A stretch of 64,000 nt of DNA from an uncultured Bacteroidales bacterium (GTDB taxonomy: Bacteria; Bacteroidota; Bacteroidia; Bacteroidales; Muribaculaceae), in contig CADBNR010000001.1 in assembly GCA_902796035.1 (NCBI GenBank), positions 1 through 64,000 on the forward strand. Direction: 5' to 3'. The notes below the pieces were generated by a model that was not told where the DNA came from, did not search any database, and worked only from the letters and a program-made list of their open reading frames with translations. Numbering within the stretch: the stretch's first letter is position 1; each line of letters opens with the position of its first letter. The translations under genes were made by a program, and so were the position numbers. This document shows positions 55,777 to 64,000 of this stretch, piece after piece.

Positions 55777-57053
55777 GCAAGATAACACGATTTATAGCAA
55801 CGATGGCCGCAGTCACGGCCATGACAGGCGCGATGGCCCAGAACACGACCACGCCCTACTCCATGTATGGCTACGGCATGCTCCGCGACAACGCCACCTC
55901 CATGCAACGCCAGATGGGATCCATCGGCGTGGCAATGAATTCGGGACGGCAGGTAAACGTAATGAACCCGGCGGCATACGCGGCTACCGACTCTCTGACA
56001 TTCCTGTTCGACCTTGGCGCCGACGTATCCATGATGTGGAGCAAGGAAGGAAGCGCCAAGGAATACGCCACAGGCGGCGGCGTGGACTATCTCACCACAC
56101 AGTTCCGCATGGGCAAGCACTTCGGAGGCTCCATAGGTATGCTGCCCCTCACCTCGGTGGGCTATTCCTTCGGCAACGAGATCAAACACGGCACCCTGGC
56201 CAATCAGGGAACGGGCGGCATCAACCAGCTTTACCTCGGTGTGGCGGCACAGTATTTCGGAGTGTCGTTAGGCGTCAACATCGGCTACGACTTCGGCACC
56301 ATCACCAACGACTTCTTCACCACGCCAACGGGACAGAACCAGATCAAGACGGAACACACCATGAACGTCCGCGACTGGGACCTGCTCATCGGCGCGCAGT
56401 ATACGCTGCGCCCCACCAAATTCAGCAAGGCAGTGTTGGGCGTGACATACAAGCCCAAGAAGACATTGCTGGGCACCGCACGCGTCACAAAACAGACCCT
56501 GTCGTCCGACAACAAGGTGGACCAGACCACTCTGTCGGAAATGAGCATGCGCAACCACTACTACACCCCTAATTCCGTGGGTGCCGGCGTGAGCTACACC
56601 TACGAGAAGGCCTCGCGCTGGATGGTGGAGTTCGATTACCTGTGGCAGGGATGGAGCGACTGCAAGTTCGACCCGATGTATGCCGATGGCGACCTGATGG
56701 ACAAGGACAACCTGGTGTTCCAGGGCATGAAGTTCAACGACCGCACGCGATATGCCGTAGGAGCCGAATTCGTGCCGAAGCTGCGAGGCAACTACGGAGA
56801 ACGCATCAACTACCGCCTCGGTGCCTACTACTGCGACGACTATCTGAAAATCAATTCCAACAGCGTGCGTGAATATGGCGTGACCTGCGGTTTCGGACTG
56901 CCGACTCCCGAAGGCAAGACCATGATCAATCTCGGTCTTGAATGGAAACACCGTCAGGCATCGCCTCAGACCCTGATATCCGAGAACTATTTCAACGTCA
57001 CCCTCGGGGTGAACTTCAACGAAGTGTGGTTCTTCAAGCGCAAGATCAAGTAA
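55773..57053 (+). CDS. outer-membrane protein of unknown specificity
   Basis: A 426-residue exported barrel-like protein: the signal peptide is MSKITRFIATMAAVTAMTGAMA, followed by NTTTPYSMYGYGMLRDN. Repeated strand patterns (MRNHYYTPNSVGAGVSYTY, RYAVGAEFVPKL) and a C-terminal FNVTLGVNFNEVWFF fit a FadL- or PorV-like outer-membrane protein. Its place between coaX and lptC is a common Bacteroidales arrangement, to my knowledge; the substrate is unknown. Confidence 0.7.
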   Translation: MSKITRFIATMAAVTAMTGAMAQNTTTPYSMYGYGMLRDNATSMQRQMGSIGVAMNSGRQVNVMNPAAYAATDSLTFLFDLGADVSMMWSKEGSAKEYATGGGVDYLTTQFRMGKHFGGSIGMLPLTSVGYSFGNEIKHGTLANQGTGGINQLYLGVAAQYFGVSLGVNIGYDFGTITNDFFTTPTGQNQIKTEHTMNVRDWDLLIGAQYTLRPTKFSKAVLGVTYKPKKTLLGTARVTKQTLSSDNKVDQTTLSEMSMRNHYYTPNSVGAGVSYTYEKASRWMVEFDYLWQGWSDCKFDPMYADGDLMDKDNLVFQGMKFNDRTRYAVGAEFVPKLRGNYGERINYRLGAYYCDDYLKINSNSVREYGVTCGFGLPTPEGKTMINLGLEWKHRQASPQTLISENYFNVTLGVNFNEVWFFKRKIK

Positions 57054-57100
57054 TTAACGCATCAACCTCAAGACCTGAATTGAAGCGGCATCTGTCAGAT

Positions 57101-57757
57101 ATGAGACTTTCGGCCTGGGCGTTCGTCACGCTCACGGCCGCTTCCCTTATATTACCCTCCTGCCGCGAAGAGAAAAAGATAGACATCGCCTCCCGACTCA
57201 ATCCGAAGAAAATGGCCACTATGACCACCGTCAACGTGGCTACCCTTATATCGGACTCAGGCGTCATACAATACAAGATAGTGTCGCCGCTATGGACGGT
57301 ATACGACCAGGCCGACACGCCGTACTGGAATTTCCCGAAGGGCCTGTACCTCCAGAAGTACGATCCTTACTTCCACGTAATAGCCACCGTGGCGGCAGAC
57401 TCGGCCAAATATTTCAAGAACCAGAAACTGTGGCGTCTTGACGGCAACGTGGAGCTGACCAAGGCTCCGAAGGATGTGTTCCTGTCCCAGCAATTGTTCT
57501 GGGACCAGGGCCGAGGCAAGATATACAGCGACTCGTTCATGCACATCGAGACCGAGACCCACGTGCTGGAAGGCATCGGATTCGAAAGCAACGAGAACCT
57601 CACCTCCTACCGCGTGATCGAGCCGCAGGGCATCTTCCCCGTGAACCGCGCCGACTTCCAGCCCGGAGCCTCACAGGCTCCCGAACCGGTATCGGCCCAG
57701 TCATCCCCCGGACCCAAGGAAGCTGTGGAAGTGAAGGCCGACCCGAATAAAAAATGA
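57101..57757 (+). CDS. lptC: LPS export periplasmic protein LptC
   Basis: LptC bridges the inner-membrane LptBFG and the periplasmic LptA for lipopolysaccharide export. The 218-residue protein has a lipoprotein-like N-terminus (TAASLILPSCREEK) and then the LptC beta-jellyroll: KLWRLDGNVELTKAPKDVFLS and YSDSFMHIETETHVLEG. A proline- and serine-rich tail follows (EPVSAQSSPGPKEA). I chose the Met at 57101, since the earlier frame extends back into the previous gene. It lies 47 bases after the outer-membrane protein. Confidence 0.85.
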   Translation: MRLSAWAFVTLTAASLILPSCREEKKIDIASRLNPKKMATMTTVNVATLISDSGVIQYKIVSPLWTVYDQADTPYWNFPKGLYLQKYDPYFHVIATVAADSAKYFKNQKLWRLDGNVELTKAPKDVFLSQQLFWDQGRGKIYSDSFMHIETETHVLEGIGFESNENLTSYRVIEPQGIFPVNRADFQPGASQAPEPVSAQSSPGPKEAVEVKADPNKK

Positions 57758-57767
57758 TAACCAACCC

Positions 57768-59048
57768 ATGGACCTCCCATTCAGTCTCGCCATCGTCATC
57801 ACGCTGATCGCAATAGCATTCTCCGGCCTCTTCTCCGGTACGGAAATCGCATTCGTGCAGTCAAGCAAGGTACGCATGGAAATCGACGCCGCGCGCGGCG
57901 GAATCATTGACCGCATCATCCACCTCTTCTCCCGCCACGAGGACATGTTCATATCCACCCTGCTGGTAGGCAACAACGTGGTGCTCGTAATTTACGGCAT
58001 CTCGTTCTCGGCCATAATCAATCCATACCTGCATCAATGGCTTGACAACGAGGCGCTCGAACTCATCACCAACACCATCCTCTCCACTGGCATAATCCTT
58101 ATCACCGGAGAGTTCCTGCCCAAGACCACCTTCAGGATCAACCCGAACTTCACCATACGTCTGCTGGCGTTGCCGCTGTACATCATCTATCTTGTGCTCT
58201 ATCCTTTGTCATGGTTCGTGTCGGCGATTTCACGAGGACTGATGAAACTGTTCGGCATCAAGGACAAGAACGACGACAGCAGCCGCCTCACCATGGATCA
58301 GCTGGACGATTATATCCAGGATTCCATCGAAAGCCGCGAGGGCAATGAGACAATCGAGAACGAGGTGAAGATATTCCGTAACGCCATAGATTTCAAGGAC
58401 ACTCAGATAAGCGACTGCATGCGCCCACGCAACGAGATAATATCCGTCCCGCTGGAGGGCACCACACGCGATCATCTGCTCAAGGTGTTCATCTCCACGG
58501 GCCGCAGCAAGGTTATAGTCTACCGTGACGACATCGACGACGTGGTGGGCTATCTGCACGTGTCGGAACTGTTCAACGGCGACAACGACTGGCGCCGCCG
58601 TCTCAAGCCCGTGCTCTTCACCCCCGAGAGCATGCTGGCCAACAAGATGATGCGCCGAATGATGAACCAGAAGCGTTCCATGGCAATCGTTGTGGATGAA
58701 TTCGGAGGCACCGCCGGGCTCGTCACCCTCGAGGACATAGTGGAGGAGATATTCGGTGAAATCGAGGACGAACACGACAAGGAGCGTCTTGAAGCACGTG
58801 AGGCTGAGCCCGGGGTCTACGAGTTCTCGGGCCGCGTCGAGGTGAGCCAGGCCAACGAGATGTTCGGACTCGACATCAAGGAGAGCGAGGACTATCACAC
58901 CCTGGCCGGATGCGTGATGTATAATCTCGGAGCCCTACCTTCGGAAGGCGAGGCCGTGACAGTGGGACACCTGCTGTTCACCGTGCTGAAGATGTCCACC
59001 ACCAAAATCGAGCTGATCAGGGTGCAACATATCGACCCGCAGCAATAA
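57768..59048 (+). CDS. CNNM/CorC-family membrane protein with CBS domains
   Basis: A 426-residue protein with a DUF21 membrane domain (four segments, about 1-190, including IALIAIAFSGLFSGTE-like and LLVGNNVVLVIYGI), a CBS pair (about 210-330, with ISDCMRPRNEI and VVDEFGGTAGLVTLEDI) and a CorC/HlyC transporter-associated domain at the end. Related proteins handle Mg2+ or Co2+ or influence divalent-cation balance. It is 10 bases after lptC. Confidence 0.85.
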   Translation: MDLPFSLAIVITLIAIAFSGLFSGTEIAFVQSSKVRMEIDAARGGIIDRIIHLFSRHEDMFISTLLVGNNVVLVIYGISFSAIINPYLHQWLDNEALELITNTILSTGIILITGEFLPKTTFRINPNFTIRLLALPLYIIYLVLYPLSWFVSAISRGLMKLFGIKDKNDDSSRLTMDQLDDYIQDSIESREGNETIENEVKIFRNAIDFKDTQISDCMRPRNEIISVPLEGTTRDHLLKVFISTGRSKVIVYRDDIDDVVGYLHVSELFNGDNDWRRRLKPVLFTPESMLANKMMRRMMNQKRSMAIVVDEFGGTAGLVTLEDIVEEIFGEIEDEHDKERLEAREAEPGVYEFSGRVEVSQANEMFGLDIKESEDYHTLAGCVMYNLGALPSEGEAVTVGHLLFTVLKMSTTKIELIRVQHIDPQQ

Positions 59049-59074
59049 CCACCCAGGCCATAACCGTGCATCAA

Positions 59075-59093
59075 TAATGCGGTTGGTGCATTA
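59075..59093 (+). terminator. hairpin after the CNNM gene
   Basis: TAATGC (59075-59080), seven-base loop, GCATTA (59088-59093), then a T-rich stretch (TGTTGTACTTCTTTT). An overlapping alternative pairing AACCG/CGGTT exists nearby. It is a weak intrinsic terminator at best. Confidence 0.45.
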
Positions 59094-59263
59094 TGTTGTA
59101 CTTCTTTTATTTGTTTTATAAATTTTATTAAAATAATTTGTTTTAATCAAAATTTGCATTAACTTCACCGCTTGAATGAAGGAAAACCAAAACCTTTGTA
59201 GCATAGAGAGAATCTTAACAACACTATAACAAACCACACAAACCAACACAATCAACTAATTTA
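59094..59263 (+). other. AT-rich gap with possible sigma-factor gene promoter
   Basis: No gene is seen here. TTG (59172-59174), 16 bases and AACCTTTG (59191-59198) form an imperfect promoter; the leader is A- and C-rich (CAAACCACACAAACC) without secondary structure. Confidence 0.35.
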
Positions 59264-59770
59264 ATGGACAGAAGCAACACCTTCAAATCCTCGGTGATCG
59301 GGATGCAAGGAGACCTGATGTCGTTCGCGCTGAAATTAACCACTAACCGTGAGGAGGCGAATGATCTGGTACAGGACACCTGCTTCAAGGCACTCGACAA
59401 CGAATCGAAGTATGTCGAGAACGCCAACTTCAGAGGCTGGATGCTGACCATCATGCGCAACATCTTCATCAACAATTATCGTCGCAGCGCACGCGAGAAC
59501 ACAATCGTGGACACGACCGAAGACCTCTACTATCTCAGTCAACCGCAGGATGCCGGCTACGAAACGCCTAAAGGTGCATTCGCAGCCAACGAAATCTCTA
59601 CGATTCTCGCAGGGTTCCCGGCGGATTACCGTAAGCCTTTCTCAATGCACGTGGCAGGTTACAAGTACGAGGAAATCGCTTCCGCTCTCAAGATGCCTCT
59701 GGGCACCGTCAAGAGCCGTATCTTCTTTACCCGTAAGCGCCTCCGTGAAATCCTGAAGGACTACCGCTGA
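59264..59770 (+). CDS. ECF-type RNA polymerase sigma factor
   Basis: A 168-residue sigma-70 family protein of the ECF group. Region 2 shows ANDLVQDTCFKALDNESKYVE and FRGWMLTIMRNIFINNYRR; region 4 shows HVAGYKYEEIASALKMPLGTV with SRIFFTRKRLREIL. Length and lack of extra domains fit the Bacteroidota group of stress ECF factors. No anti-sigma gene lies on either side, so it may be controlled by transcription only. A strong terminator ends its transcript. Confidence 0.92.
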   Translation: MDRSNTFKSSVIGMQGDLMSFALKLTTNREEANDLVQDTCFKALDNESKYVENANFRGWMLTIMRNIFINNYRRSARENTIVDTTEDLYYLSQPQDAGYETPKGAFAANEISTILAGFPADYRKPFSMHVAGYKYEEIASALKMPLGTVKSRIFFTRKRLREILKDYR

Positions 59771-59866
59771 TTTTCTCCACGGCTATAGACAACTATTGAC
59801 GAAAAACACTTCCTTAATCTCGGCAGCACTTTCGACTTTACAGTAGCAGTTTATCAGACGTCTTAA

Positions 59867-59905
59867 AAAGGTGCGTCAGGACATCAGATCCGACACACCT
59901 TTTCA
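59867..59905 (+). terminator. intrinsic terminator after the sigma factor gene
   Basis: AAAGGTGCGTC (59867-59877) pairs with GACACACCTTT (59892-59902) with one C-A mismatch, plus inner GGA/TCC. TTTTC follows. The arm is close to those at 43264 and 50901. Confidence 0.8.
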
Positions 59906-59933
59906 TTTCGTCGCTCAGGCATCATCACCCGGC

Positions 59934-59941
59934 TAACTTTG
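59934..59941 (+). promoter_or_regulatory. -7 box upstream of the MFS gene
   Basis: TAACTTTG at 59934-59941, 80 bases before the ATG, with TTTCG at the -33 position rather than TTTG. Confidence 0.45.
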
Positions 59942-60020
59942 GCGTCCTTCGGATTGTTAATATTTCAGACCCCGCCGCCAACCCGCATCATTACGGGCGC
60001 GGTCCTAAAACAATACCGCT

Positions 60021-61271
60021 ATGGCCACCACTCCCACCACTCCCAATACTCCCAATACTCCCACTTCTCCCACCCCCGAACTCCGACCGGCGCAGACCGA
60101 CCGCAGATACTACTGGTTCCTCATCATATATCTGGTGCTGTTAAGCGCCTTAGGCTCGTTCGTCAACGACATGTACACACCGTCGCTGCCTCAGATAGCC
60201 CGTGATTTCCACAGTTCACCCTCGCAGTCGCAGCTCTCTCTGACAATGGGCATGATAGGACTGGCCATCGGGCAGCTGATGCTCGGCCCCATTTCCGACC
60301 GTTACGGACGTAAACCGGTGCTGATCATCTCCATGCTCGTATTCATCGCCGGGGCCGTGATATCCGTTTTTTCCACCTCCATGACATTCTTCCTGATGTG
60401 CCGTCTGATACAGGGCATGGGCGCGTCGGGCGGATATTTTCTGGCCCGGACCATCCCCGCCGACATATTTCACGGCCGCGAGCTGGCAAAATTCATGGCC
60501 ATTATCGGCGCGGTCAACGGACTCGCGCCGGCATCGGCTCCCGTATTGGGAGGCTTCATCGCCGACTGGATAAGCTGGAAGGCCGTGTTCGTATTTCTCG
60601 CCACATTCACAGTGCTGATTCTGGCTTTCGTCGGCAAACTCAAGGAATCGCTTTATCCTCAGGACAGGACGAAACTGCCTTGGTACAGGACTCTCCCCGG
60701 ATATCTGGTCTTGCTGCGCAACAAGGCTTTCGTGACACATATCTGTCTTAAAGGATTTTCTCTCGGACTCATGTTCACATACATCTCCGCCGCTCCGTTC
60801 ATCTTAGAGAACCATTACGGATTCTCACAGACTATGTACGGCATCATCATAGGCCTCAACTCCATCGCCGTGGCCTTAGGATCTATGCTGTCGCTGAAGT
60901 TCCATCCGTTCAAGAAAGCTGTGCCGATAGCGGCGCTGATCCTCATACCCGCCATAGGCTTTGGCGCGTATGCCCTCTGGCATATCCACAGTTTCCTATG
61001 GCTCGAGATATGCATGGTGACGATGCTTTTTGCGGGAGGCATGATATTCAGCGTCTCCAACACCCTGGCAATGAACGAAGGCCGTGCCAAGGCTGGCGAG
61101 GCTTCGGCTCTGCTCGGCGTGTCCGGATACATTGTCGGCGCCACAGTGGCCCCGCTGGCCGGTATCGGCAACGTCATGCACAGCACCGCCATCGTATTCC
61201 TGGTCCTGCTCGTATTCGTCCTTGTCTTCTCCTTCCTCACCTACCGCCTCAAGCCCGACCTCAATTCCTAA
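60021..61271 (+). CDS. Bcr/CflA family multidrug efflux transporter
   Basis: A 416-residue major facilitator protein with 12 hydrophobic segments. The early motif A region GQLMLGPISDRYGRKPVLI (about 80-98) and RLIQGMGASGGYFLART are typical of Bcr/CflA drug:H+ antiporters (chloramphenicol, bicyclomycin and similar in other bacteria). The N-terminal 20 residues are a threonine-, proline- and asparagine-rich run (TPTTPNTPNTPTSPTP), encoded by a nine-base repeat, and are unlikely to be part of the membrane domain. Confidence 0.85.
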   Translation: MATTPTTPNTPNTPTSPTPELRPAQTDRRYYWFLIIYLVLLSALGSFVNDMYTPSLPQIARDFHSSPSQSQLSLTMGMIGLAIGQLMLGPISDRYGRKPVLIISMLVFIAGAVISVFSTSMTFFLMCRLIQGMGASGGYFLARTIPADIFHGRELAKFMAIIGAVNGLAPASAPVLGGFIADWISWKAVFVFLATFTVLILAFVGKLKESLYPQDRTKLPWYRTLPGYLVLLRNKAFVTHICLKGFSLGLMFTYISAAPFILENHYGFSQTMYGIIIGLNSIAVALGSMLSLKFHPFKKAVPIAALILIPAIGFGAYALWHIHSFLWLEICMVTMLFAGGMIFSVSNTLAMNEGRAKAGEASALLGVSGYIVGATVAPLAGIGNVMHSTAIVFLVLLVFVLVFSFLTYRLKPDLNS

Positions 61272-61337
61272 GGCATCTGGATAAAAGCGCCTGATTTGCC
61301 TCTATCGATTATAATTGCATAAAAAGGAAGTTCTTAT

Positions 61338-61345
61338 TAATTTTG
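61338..61345 (+). promoter_or_regulatory. -7 box of the acyltransferase gene
   Basis: TAATTTTG at 61338-61345, 32 bases before ATG 61377; the -33 region is A-rich without TTTG. Confidence 0.5.
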
Positions 61346-61376
61346 CAATTAAATCAAAGACGACAGCTTGCAGAAC

Positions 61377-62390
61377 ATGACAACAAAGATAGACACCAAC
61401 AACGGCATGGGCCTTATACGTTATATCTTGGCCTTTGGAGTTGTAGTAGCACATTTTAATGTTGTCACAGGCGCCGATTATTACTTTCCCGTCTCAAGCT
61501 ATCATGCGGTAGGCGGATTTTTTGCCCTGAGTGGTTTCCTGGTATACAGCAGCTATGTAAAATCCGGCAATCTGAAACATTTCATAAGACGGCGCGCCCT
61601 GAAAATCCTGCCTCCTTATCTTACAATCGTCCTGTCGTGCGCTTTGTTTTTAGGATTCACAGTCCAACCACACGACTGGAGTCATTATTTTTCGTCCGAC
61701 TGGTTTAAATATCTGGGAGCGAACCTTACGTTCCTTAACTTTCTGCATCCTTCATTACCGGGAGTGTTTGACGGCGAGGCTGTAAACGGCTCTTTGTGGA
61801 CCATCAAGATTGAATGGCTTCTATACCTTTCCGTACCGATTGTGGTATGGTCACTCAGAAAGTTTACCATTAAAAACGAATTCCTGTTCTTTATAGGATT
61901 GTATCTGATATCGGCCGCATACAGAATGGCATTTCTGTGGCTTTATGACCTACGGAGTCAGGAGATATTCAATATCCTGTCGCGTCAGGTATTCGGCCAG
62001 TTATGCTATTTTTACACCGGGGTAACAATCTTCAGATACTATTCCATGTTCCGCAGGCGCAGTGCCCTATATCTGATAATTGCTGCACTGATGGTGATAA
62101 TTTCAAGTATCAACGGATGGCTCGGGATATTTCTTGAGCCTGCGGGTGTCTCGATCCTGACAATAGGAATCTCCATGCGGCTTTCAGGCTGGTTCAGTTC
62201 CTTCAACAAGAACAATGTAAGTTATGAAATGTACCTGTTTCATCTGCCGATTATCAGGCTTATATGGCTATACAGAGAACCTTTACATCTCGACACATCC
62301 GGTATATTTATCGTATCCATAGCATTAATCACGGCAACATCATTCATCTGCTGGTTTGTACTGGACAAGCCTGTTTTAAAGAAAAAGTAA
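61377..62390 (+). CDS. acyltransferase 3 family membrane protein
   Basis: A 337-residue integral membrane acyltransferase (OafA/NolL type). LIRYILAFGVVVAHFNV carries the conserved His of the family (about 16-32), and FFALSGFLVYSSYVK with RRALKILPPYLTIVL is the second signature. About ten hydrophobic segments follow. It probably O-acetylates or succinylates a surface glycan. The coding DNA is clearly more AT-rich than its neighbours (for example stretches such as TCATTATTTTTCGTCC), suggesting recent acquisition. ATG 61377 is used; a TTG three codons earlier is in frame. Confidence 0.88.
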   Translation: MTTKIDTNNGMGLIRYILAFGVVVAHFNVVTGADYYFPVSSYHAVGGFFALSGFLVYSSYVKSGNLKHFIRRRALKILPPYLTIVLSCALFLGFTVQPHDWSHYFSSDWFKYLGANLTFLNFLHPSLPGVFDGEAVNGSLWTIKIEWLLYLSVPIVVWSLRKFTIKNEFLFFIGLYLISAAYRMAFLWLYDLRSQEIFNILSRQVFGQLCYFYTGVTIFRYYSMFRRRSALYLIIAALMVIISSINGWLGIFLEPAGVSILTIGISMRLSGWFSSFNKNNVSYEMYLFHLPIIRLIWLYREPLHLDTSGIFIVSIALITATSFICWFVLDKPVLKKK

Positions 62391-62409
62391 CTGGCCACAT
62401 CCCATAAAT

Positions 62410-62440
62410 TTTGCAGTTTGGGAAATTATTTGTAATTTTG
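62410..62440 (+). promoter_or_regulatory. promoter of tRNA-Thr
   Basis: TTTG (62410-62413), 19 bases, TAATTTTG (62433-62440), about 50 bases before the tRNA. Confidence 0.65.
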
Positions 62441-62491
62441 CAGACGCATCAGGCCCATGCCACTGCAATAGCAGCAAAAACAAGGCCATCT

Positions 62492-62564
62492 GCCGCAATA
62501 GCTCAGTTGGTAGAGCATTTCATTCGTAACGAAAAGGTCGTGGGTTCGAGTCCCACTCGCGGCT
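62492..62564 (+). tRNA. tRNA-Thr(CGT)
   Basis: A 73-nt cloverleaf reads codon ACG (anticodon CGT, loop TTCGTAA). Parts: acceptor GCCGCAA/TCGCGGC, D stem GCTC/GAGC, anticodon stem TTTCA/CGAAA, T stem GTGGG/CCCAC with loop TTCGAGT. Two A-C oppositions occur by my folding: positions 6-67 in the acceptor and 31-39 in the anticodon stem. No CCA is encoded. Promoter and terminator flank it closely. Confidence 0.93.
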
Positions 62565-62570
62565 CCTCCT

Positions 62571-62603
62571 AACCTCTTCAGCTCGGAGCTGAAGAGGTTT
62601 TTT
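62571..62603 (+). terminator. terminator of tRNA-Thr
   Basis: AACCTCTTCAGC (62571-62582), loop TCGGA, GCTGAAGAGGTT (62588-62599), then T-run to 62603: a perfect 12-bp stem. Confidence 0.9.
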
Positions 62604-62644
62604 CATATCTCCTCTCATTTTCGTCACATACCTGACCACAAGTC

Positions 62645-64000
62645 ATGAAGGAACTATTCTTATTTCTAAAGAGATACGCCTCTCCGTATAAGGCCAACAT
62701 ACTGCTCAGCATCCTGTTCAACCTGCTGACGGCTTTCTTCACGCTGTTCTCCTTCGCGTTCATCATCCCGATTCTGCAGATGCTGTTCGGCATCAGCACT
62801 ACACAGTACTTCTACATGGAAATCGGTTCCGCATCGTTCAAGGACGTGGTGGTTAACAATTTCTATTATTACGTTGCCGAAATGATAGCGAATTACGGCC
62901 CGTCGGCCACATTGGCATGTCTGGGCCTTATATTAGTGGTAATGACCTTACTTAAGGTATTGACCGCTTATTTCTCGGAATATTTCACCATCCCGATGCA
63001 GAACGGTGTGGTGCGCGACATCAGGCGCCAGATGTACAACAAGATAGTGTCGCTGCCCGTGGGTTTCTTCACCAACGAGCGCAAGGGCGACATCATGGCG
63101 CGCCTGTCGGGCGACGTGCAGGAGGTGCAGAATTCCGTGATGGCGTCGCTGTTCTCGCTGGTAAAATATCCCGTCATGATCATTGCCTGTCTGGGAATGA
63201 TGCTTTTCATCAGCTGGAAACTCACTGTCTTTGTGTTCATAATGCTGCCCATAATGGGGTCGCTGATGGGAGCCGTGGGCAAGAAGCTGAAAGCCAAGTC
63301 GCTGGCCGCACAGCAGAAATGGGGCGACATCCTGTCCAGCGCCGAGGAAACCATCGGCGGCCTACGCGTCATCAAGGCATTCAACGCCGAGGGATTCATG
63401 GAACGCCATTTCGCTTCGGAGACCGAACAGTTCTATAAAATCAACAACGCCGTGGGACGCCGCACGGCCTTAGCTCATCCCATGAGTGAGTTCTTGGGCA
63501 CCACGGCCGTCGCCATTATCCTTTGGTTCGGCGGCTCCCTTATCCTGTCCGGCAATTCGGACATAGACGCCGCCGGATTCATCTATTACATGGTGATGTT
63601 CTATTCCATCATAAACCCGGCCAAGGAACTGAGCAAGGTGTCGTACACCATCCGCAAGGGAATGGGTGCCAAGGAACGCATCGACAAGATCTTAGACGCT
63701 CGGAATCCCATTCAGGATCCCGAGTCTCCGCACGAACTCACCAACGGCAACGCCCCCGTGGGAGTACGTTTCGAGGATGTGACCTTCCGCTATTCCGACG
63801 ACCCCGATTCGCGCGACGTGCTGAAGAACGTGAACCTTGACGTAAAGGCCGGCCAGACCGTGGCCATTGTCGGTGAATCCGGTTCGGGCAAGTCCACCTT
63901 AGTAGACCTGATACCACGACTGTGGGATGTGGAGCACGGACACGTCAAGGTAGACGGCATCGACGTCAAGAACCTGCGTGTGCACGACCTGCGCGGCCTG
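62645..64000 (+). CDS. MsbA-like ABC exporter (cut by the right edge)
   Basis: The first 452 codons of a fused ABC exporter, open to the window end. Membrane-domain segments fall in about 1-320 (NILLSILFNLLTAFFTLFSF, ATLACLGLILVVMTLLKVL, YPVMIIACLGMMLFISW, VAIILWFGGSLIL). The ATPase domain begins near 370 (VRFEDVTFRYSDDPDS) with Walker A GESGSGKST at about 412-420. The layout and first residues MKELFLFLKRYASPYKANI fit lipid or lipid-A-type flippases. The rest, including signature and Walker B, is outside the window. ATG 62645 is the first good start after the tRNA terminator. Confidence 0.85.
   Translation, partial: MKELFLFLKRYASPYKANILLSILFNLLTAFFTLFSFAFIIPILQMLFGISTTQYFYMEIGSASFKDVVVNNFYYYVAEMIANYGPSATLACLGLILVVMTLLKVLTAYFSEYFTIPMQNGVVRDIRRQMYNKIVSLPVGFFTNERKGDIMARLSGDVQEVQNSVMASLFSLVKYPVMIIACLGMMLFISWKLTVFVFIMLPIMGSLMGAVGKKLKAKSLAAQQKWGDILSSAEETIGGLRVIKAFNAEGFMERHFASETEQFYKINNAVGRRTALAHPMSEFLGTTAVAIILWFGGSLILSGNSDIDAAGFIYYMVMFYSIINPAKELSKVSYTIRKGMGAKERIDKILDARNPIQDPESPHELTNGNAPVGVRFEDVTFRYSDDPDSRDVLKNVNLDVKAGQTVAIVGESGSGKSTLVDLIPRLWDVEHGHVKVDGIDVKNLRVHDLRGL

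Overview
The window reads as chromosomal DNA of a Bacteroidota gut commensal, most likely Bacteroidales and plausibly Muribaculaceae. The evidence is: many promoters of the Bacteroidota form (TTG/TTTG, about 20 bases, then TAnnTTTG); AT-rich start regions with few Shine-Dalgarno sites; GC-rich coding DNA with AT-rich intergenic gaps; and family-typical genes (DUF4270, DUF4924, DUF4925-like, DUF3575/DUF3868, OprO/P-type porin, Bacteroidota-type HolB). No rRNA, CRISPR array, phage or intact insertion sequence was seen. The taxonomic placement is inferred from gene content, not from a marker gene.

Left part (1-15.9 kb). After the 5' tip of a leftward gene comes an 800-base gap holding a promoter, about 350 bases of apparently structured RNA and a strong terminator, then a nitroreductase. 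A leftward series follows: rlmN, pdxA, then a tightly overlapping set (sugar-type nucleotidyltransferase, ATP-grasp, CDP-alcohol phosphatidyltransferase, HAD hydrolase), then inositol-3-phosphate synthase and trmD. The middle genes look like an inositol-lipid module. Farther right lie an orphan DUF3868/OmpA-DUF3575 pair, a PpiD-like chaperone, and metK behind a leader that resembles a SAM-II riboswitch joined to a terminator-like hairpin.

Middle (15.9-43 kb). Carbonic anhydrase, a frameshifted RAYT-like gene and an ABC-F gene face a leftward run: panC, panD, ffh, a second ABC-F, a Dabb protein and a lipoprotein. Divergent from panC is a rightward set: a GT5-like protein lacking the ADP-glucose motif, a DUF4270 lipoprotein, CapA, holB, a nucleotidyltransferase and galE. 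An AddB-like nuclease and a TPR protein run leftward; the TPR leader carries a repeated operator-like motif. LicD, a putative galactofuranosyltransferase and glf form a galactofuranose glycan locus. The glf start codon directly abuts a heptanucleotide tandem repeat, and a related array lies between panD and ffh.

Right part (40-64 kb). rplY and pth are followed by a porin and the classic thrS-infC-rpmI-rplT translation operon, with an S4 protein, a META lipoprotein and NDH-2 upstream. Next come a truncated AAA-ATPase-like gene, then DUF4924, rfbD and prfC, and then an envelope/CoA run (FtsB-like protein, small membrane protein, coaX, outer-membrane protein, lptC, CNNM/CorC protein). An ECF sigma factor, a Bcr/CflA transporter, an AT-rich acyltransferase, tRNA-Thr(CGT) and an MsbA-like ABC exporter cut by the right edge complete the window.
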